Under the pieces are notes generated by a model, which saw only the letters and a program-made list of their open reading frames with translations, did not search any database and was not told the DNA's origin. A stretch of DNA of 64,000 nt from Pseudomonadales bacterium (GTDB taxonomy: Bacteria; Pseudomonadota; Gammaproteobacteria; Pseudomonadales; JAHRWD01). Below, piece by piece: positions 62,807-64,000 of the stretch. The stretch covers positions 62,001 to 126,000 of the forward strand of contig JARGPR010000001.1 in the NCBI GenBank assembly GCA_029210125.1, given 5' to 3'. Both the position numbers and the translations under genes were made by a program. Position 1 is the stretch's first letter. The number at the start of each line of letters is the position of its first letter.

Positions 62807-63415
62807 ATGAAACTATACACATCCATGGGCCCAAATCCCGGCCTTGTTCATATGTTTTTAGCTGAAAAAGGCGTGGAAATTGAGGAACAGGCGGTCGACC
62901 TGATGTCCGGCGAAAACCGACAGGAAGCATACCTGGCAATAAACCCAGCTGGACAAATTCCAGCTCTTAAACTGGACAATGGTAGTGTGATTTCCGAAAT
63001 CACTGCGATTTGTGAATATCTCGAGGAGATCTATCCAGAAAACCCTCTTATCGGTACCAATGCTGAGGAGCGTGCGGAAACGCGAATGTGGACCCGTCGA
63101 ATTGATTTGAAAATATGTGAACCACTGGGTAGTGGCTTTCGATATGCAGAAGGCGCACCAATCTTTAAGGATCGTATGCGTATTTTGCCAGAAGCAGCGG
63201 ATGGCCTGAAAGCCTGTGCACAGGATGGAGTTAAGTGGCTGAATGAGCAGATGGAAGGTAAAGAATATGTGGTGGGTGATCGAATCACGCTGGCTGATTT
63301 GATGTTATTTTGCTTTTTGGGGTTTGGAGCGGGAGTGGGTCAACCGATTGACCCTGCAAATAAAAATATCCTGGCCTGGTTTGAACGTATGAAACAGCGT
63401 CCGAGCGCTGGTTAG
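62807..63415 (+). CDS. Glutathione S-transferase family protein
   Basis: 202 residues. Thioredoxin-like domain with MKLYTSMGPNPGLVHMFLAEKG (Ser early in the sequence at the usual catalytic site), cis-Pro NPAGQIPALKLDNGSVISE, then the helical domain with VVGDRITLADLMLFCFLGFG. Distinct from the beta-class GST at 19197, which has the Cys. The substrate is unknown. Confidence 0.9.
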   Translation: MKLYTSMGPNPGLVHMFLAEKGVEIEEQAVDLMSGENRQEAYLAINPAGQIPALKLDNGSVISEITAICEYLEEIYPENPLIGTNAEERAETRMWTRRIDLKICEPLGSGFRYAEGAPIFKDRMRILPEAADGLKACAQDGVKWLNEQMEGKEYVVGDRITLADLMLFCFLGFGAGVGQPIDPANKNILAWFERMKQRPSAG

Positions 63416-63442
63416 TTTTGTTGGTTTTGAATCAGATAGTGA

Positions 63443-64000
63443 TCATGGGGTCATTTGATTGTTCTCCGTGATATAACCAAGATTGCTCTGCTCGGTGGGT
63501 ATCCCGACAGAGCAATTCGGTTTGACCCTGTTGCTTTTAAATCACCAGCAGCAGGTACCCCCCTGTATATTGTTTTTTTTGCTGTACTGACTTTTTTTCT
63601 AGGTATTTCTCTAAGCACAGCTGGTTATTCAGCGCCTCACAAAAACCGAAGTATTATCGATAAACCTCTGGTCGAACTGAAAGCAGACCAGGCGCTCGAA
63701 TTGTTTGTACACGCTAACGTTGAGTTTACGCTGCTGCATGAATTGGCACATATGTTCTTTGATCTCTATGAGGTCCCTTTACTTGGGTCTGAGGAGAATG
63801 CTGCGGATCGGGTAGCGCTTGCCGCAATTTTGAATAGTGCAACCGCAGCTGATGGTTATACCGCTGAGCAAAAATTACTGGCAGTTGCCTCCAATTGGCA
63901 TGCGGATTGGGAATCAATGCAGGAGTTGCAGCGTTCGTTTGCAAATTCCGATAGTCACTCTCAGGAGATTGAGCGTGCGAATATCGTGGCATGTTTCGTA
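63443..64000 (+). CDS. DUF4344-like putative metallopeptidase (3' partial)
   Basis: The frame is open from 63443 to the window edge, 186 codons. A hydrophobic segment (PLYIVFFAVLTFFLGISLST) reads as a signal or anchor, then a zinc-type HExxH in TLLHELAHMFFDLYEVPLLG followed by SEENAADRVALAA, the pattern of DUF4344. No ATG precedes the hydrophobic segment; TTG 63455 is a candidate, so the start is unresolved, and an 8-T homopolymer at 63573 could mark a frameshift. The gene continues past the window. Confidence 0.6.

Noticed and set aside
1..64000. CRISPR arrays, prophage, integrase, transposase
   Set aside because: No spaced direct-repeat array and no ORF with such motifs was found; the only repeats are short tandem duplications and hairpins.

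Overview
The window looks like a contiguous chromosomal segment from a marine, probably hydrocarbon- or lipid-using gammaproteobacterium of the broad Pseudomonadales type. The blocks lon-hupB-ppiD-(fabI) and tRNA-Ser(UGA)-yccA-tusDCBE follow the gene order I know from Pseudomonas. Two CYP153-like P450s, several PaaI-type thioesterases, an acyl-CoA dehydrogenase, an enoyl-CoA hydratase and FabI point to fatty-acid and alkane metabolism. There is no rRNA, prophage, integrase, insertion sequence or CRISPR array. Species cannot be named from this sequence alone.

Layout. 1-5.7 kb: proteostasis and nucleoid block (lon 5'-truncated by the window edge, hupB, ppiD, convergent fabI). 5.9-8.7 kb: two hot-dog thioesterases and a zinc alcohol dehydrogenase. 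8.8-12.1 kb: YheT hydrolase, M23 peptidase, xseA. 12.5-13.6 kb: a small flagellar-rod-like protein beside a SprA-related putative metalloprotease. 13.6-18.8 kb: acyl-CoA dehydrogenase, apeB, tusDCBE, yccA, tRNA-Ser. 19.2-21 kb: GST, FrnE-like DsbA, YchJ. 21-24.8 kb: two exported spondin-domain proteins followed by a two-component system. 24.8-28.5 kb: a membrane-protein gene with a recent 247-bp tandem duplication, then two paralogous CYP153-like P450s. 29.1-36.1 kb: PPK2, HopJ-like protein, and a glucosylglycerate locus. 36.3-42.2 kb: cardiolipin synthase, diguanylate cyclase, extradiol-type dioxygenase, MFS transporter, LpxH-like phosphoesterase. 42.3-47.5 kb: Entner-Doudoroff genes zwf < > pgl-edd-eda. 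47.8-53 kb: RND efflux pair and a Yip1 membrane protein. 53.2-57.4 kb: a disrupted small ORF, a MocR regulator divergent from a GNAT acetyltransferase, and a flavodoxin/AhpD/exported DJ-1 cluster. 57.6-64 kb: NiCoT-like transporter, thioesterases, Nudix hydrolase, enoyl-CoA hydratase, sulfotransferase, cytochrome c, GST and a truncated DUF4344-like protein.

The most interesting system is at 30.9-36.1 kb. A GT81 glucosyl-3-phosphoglycerate synthase lies behind a two-domain fusion (P-loop glycerate kinase plus HAD-IIB sugar-phosphoglycerate phosphatase), divergent from a GH13_18 phosphorylase. Together these would make and recycle the compatible solute glucosylglycerate: 3-phosphoglycerate to glucosyl-3-phosphoglycerate to glucosylglycerate, then phosphorolysis to glucose-1-phosphate and glycerate, and re-phosphorylation of glycerate. 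The second theme is P450 birth and death: two intact CYP153 paralogues plus two decayed P450 3' fragments in intergenic DNA (36.1 kb, clear; 29.0 kb, tentative), none with a ferredoxin or reductase gene nearby.
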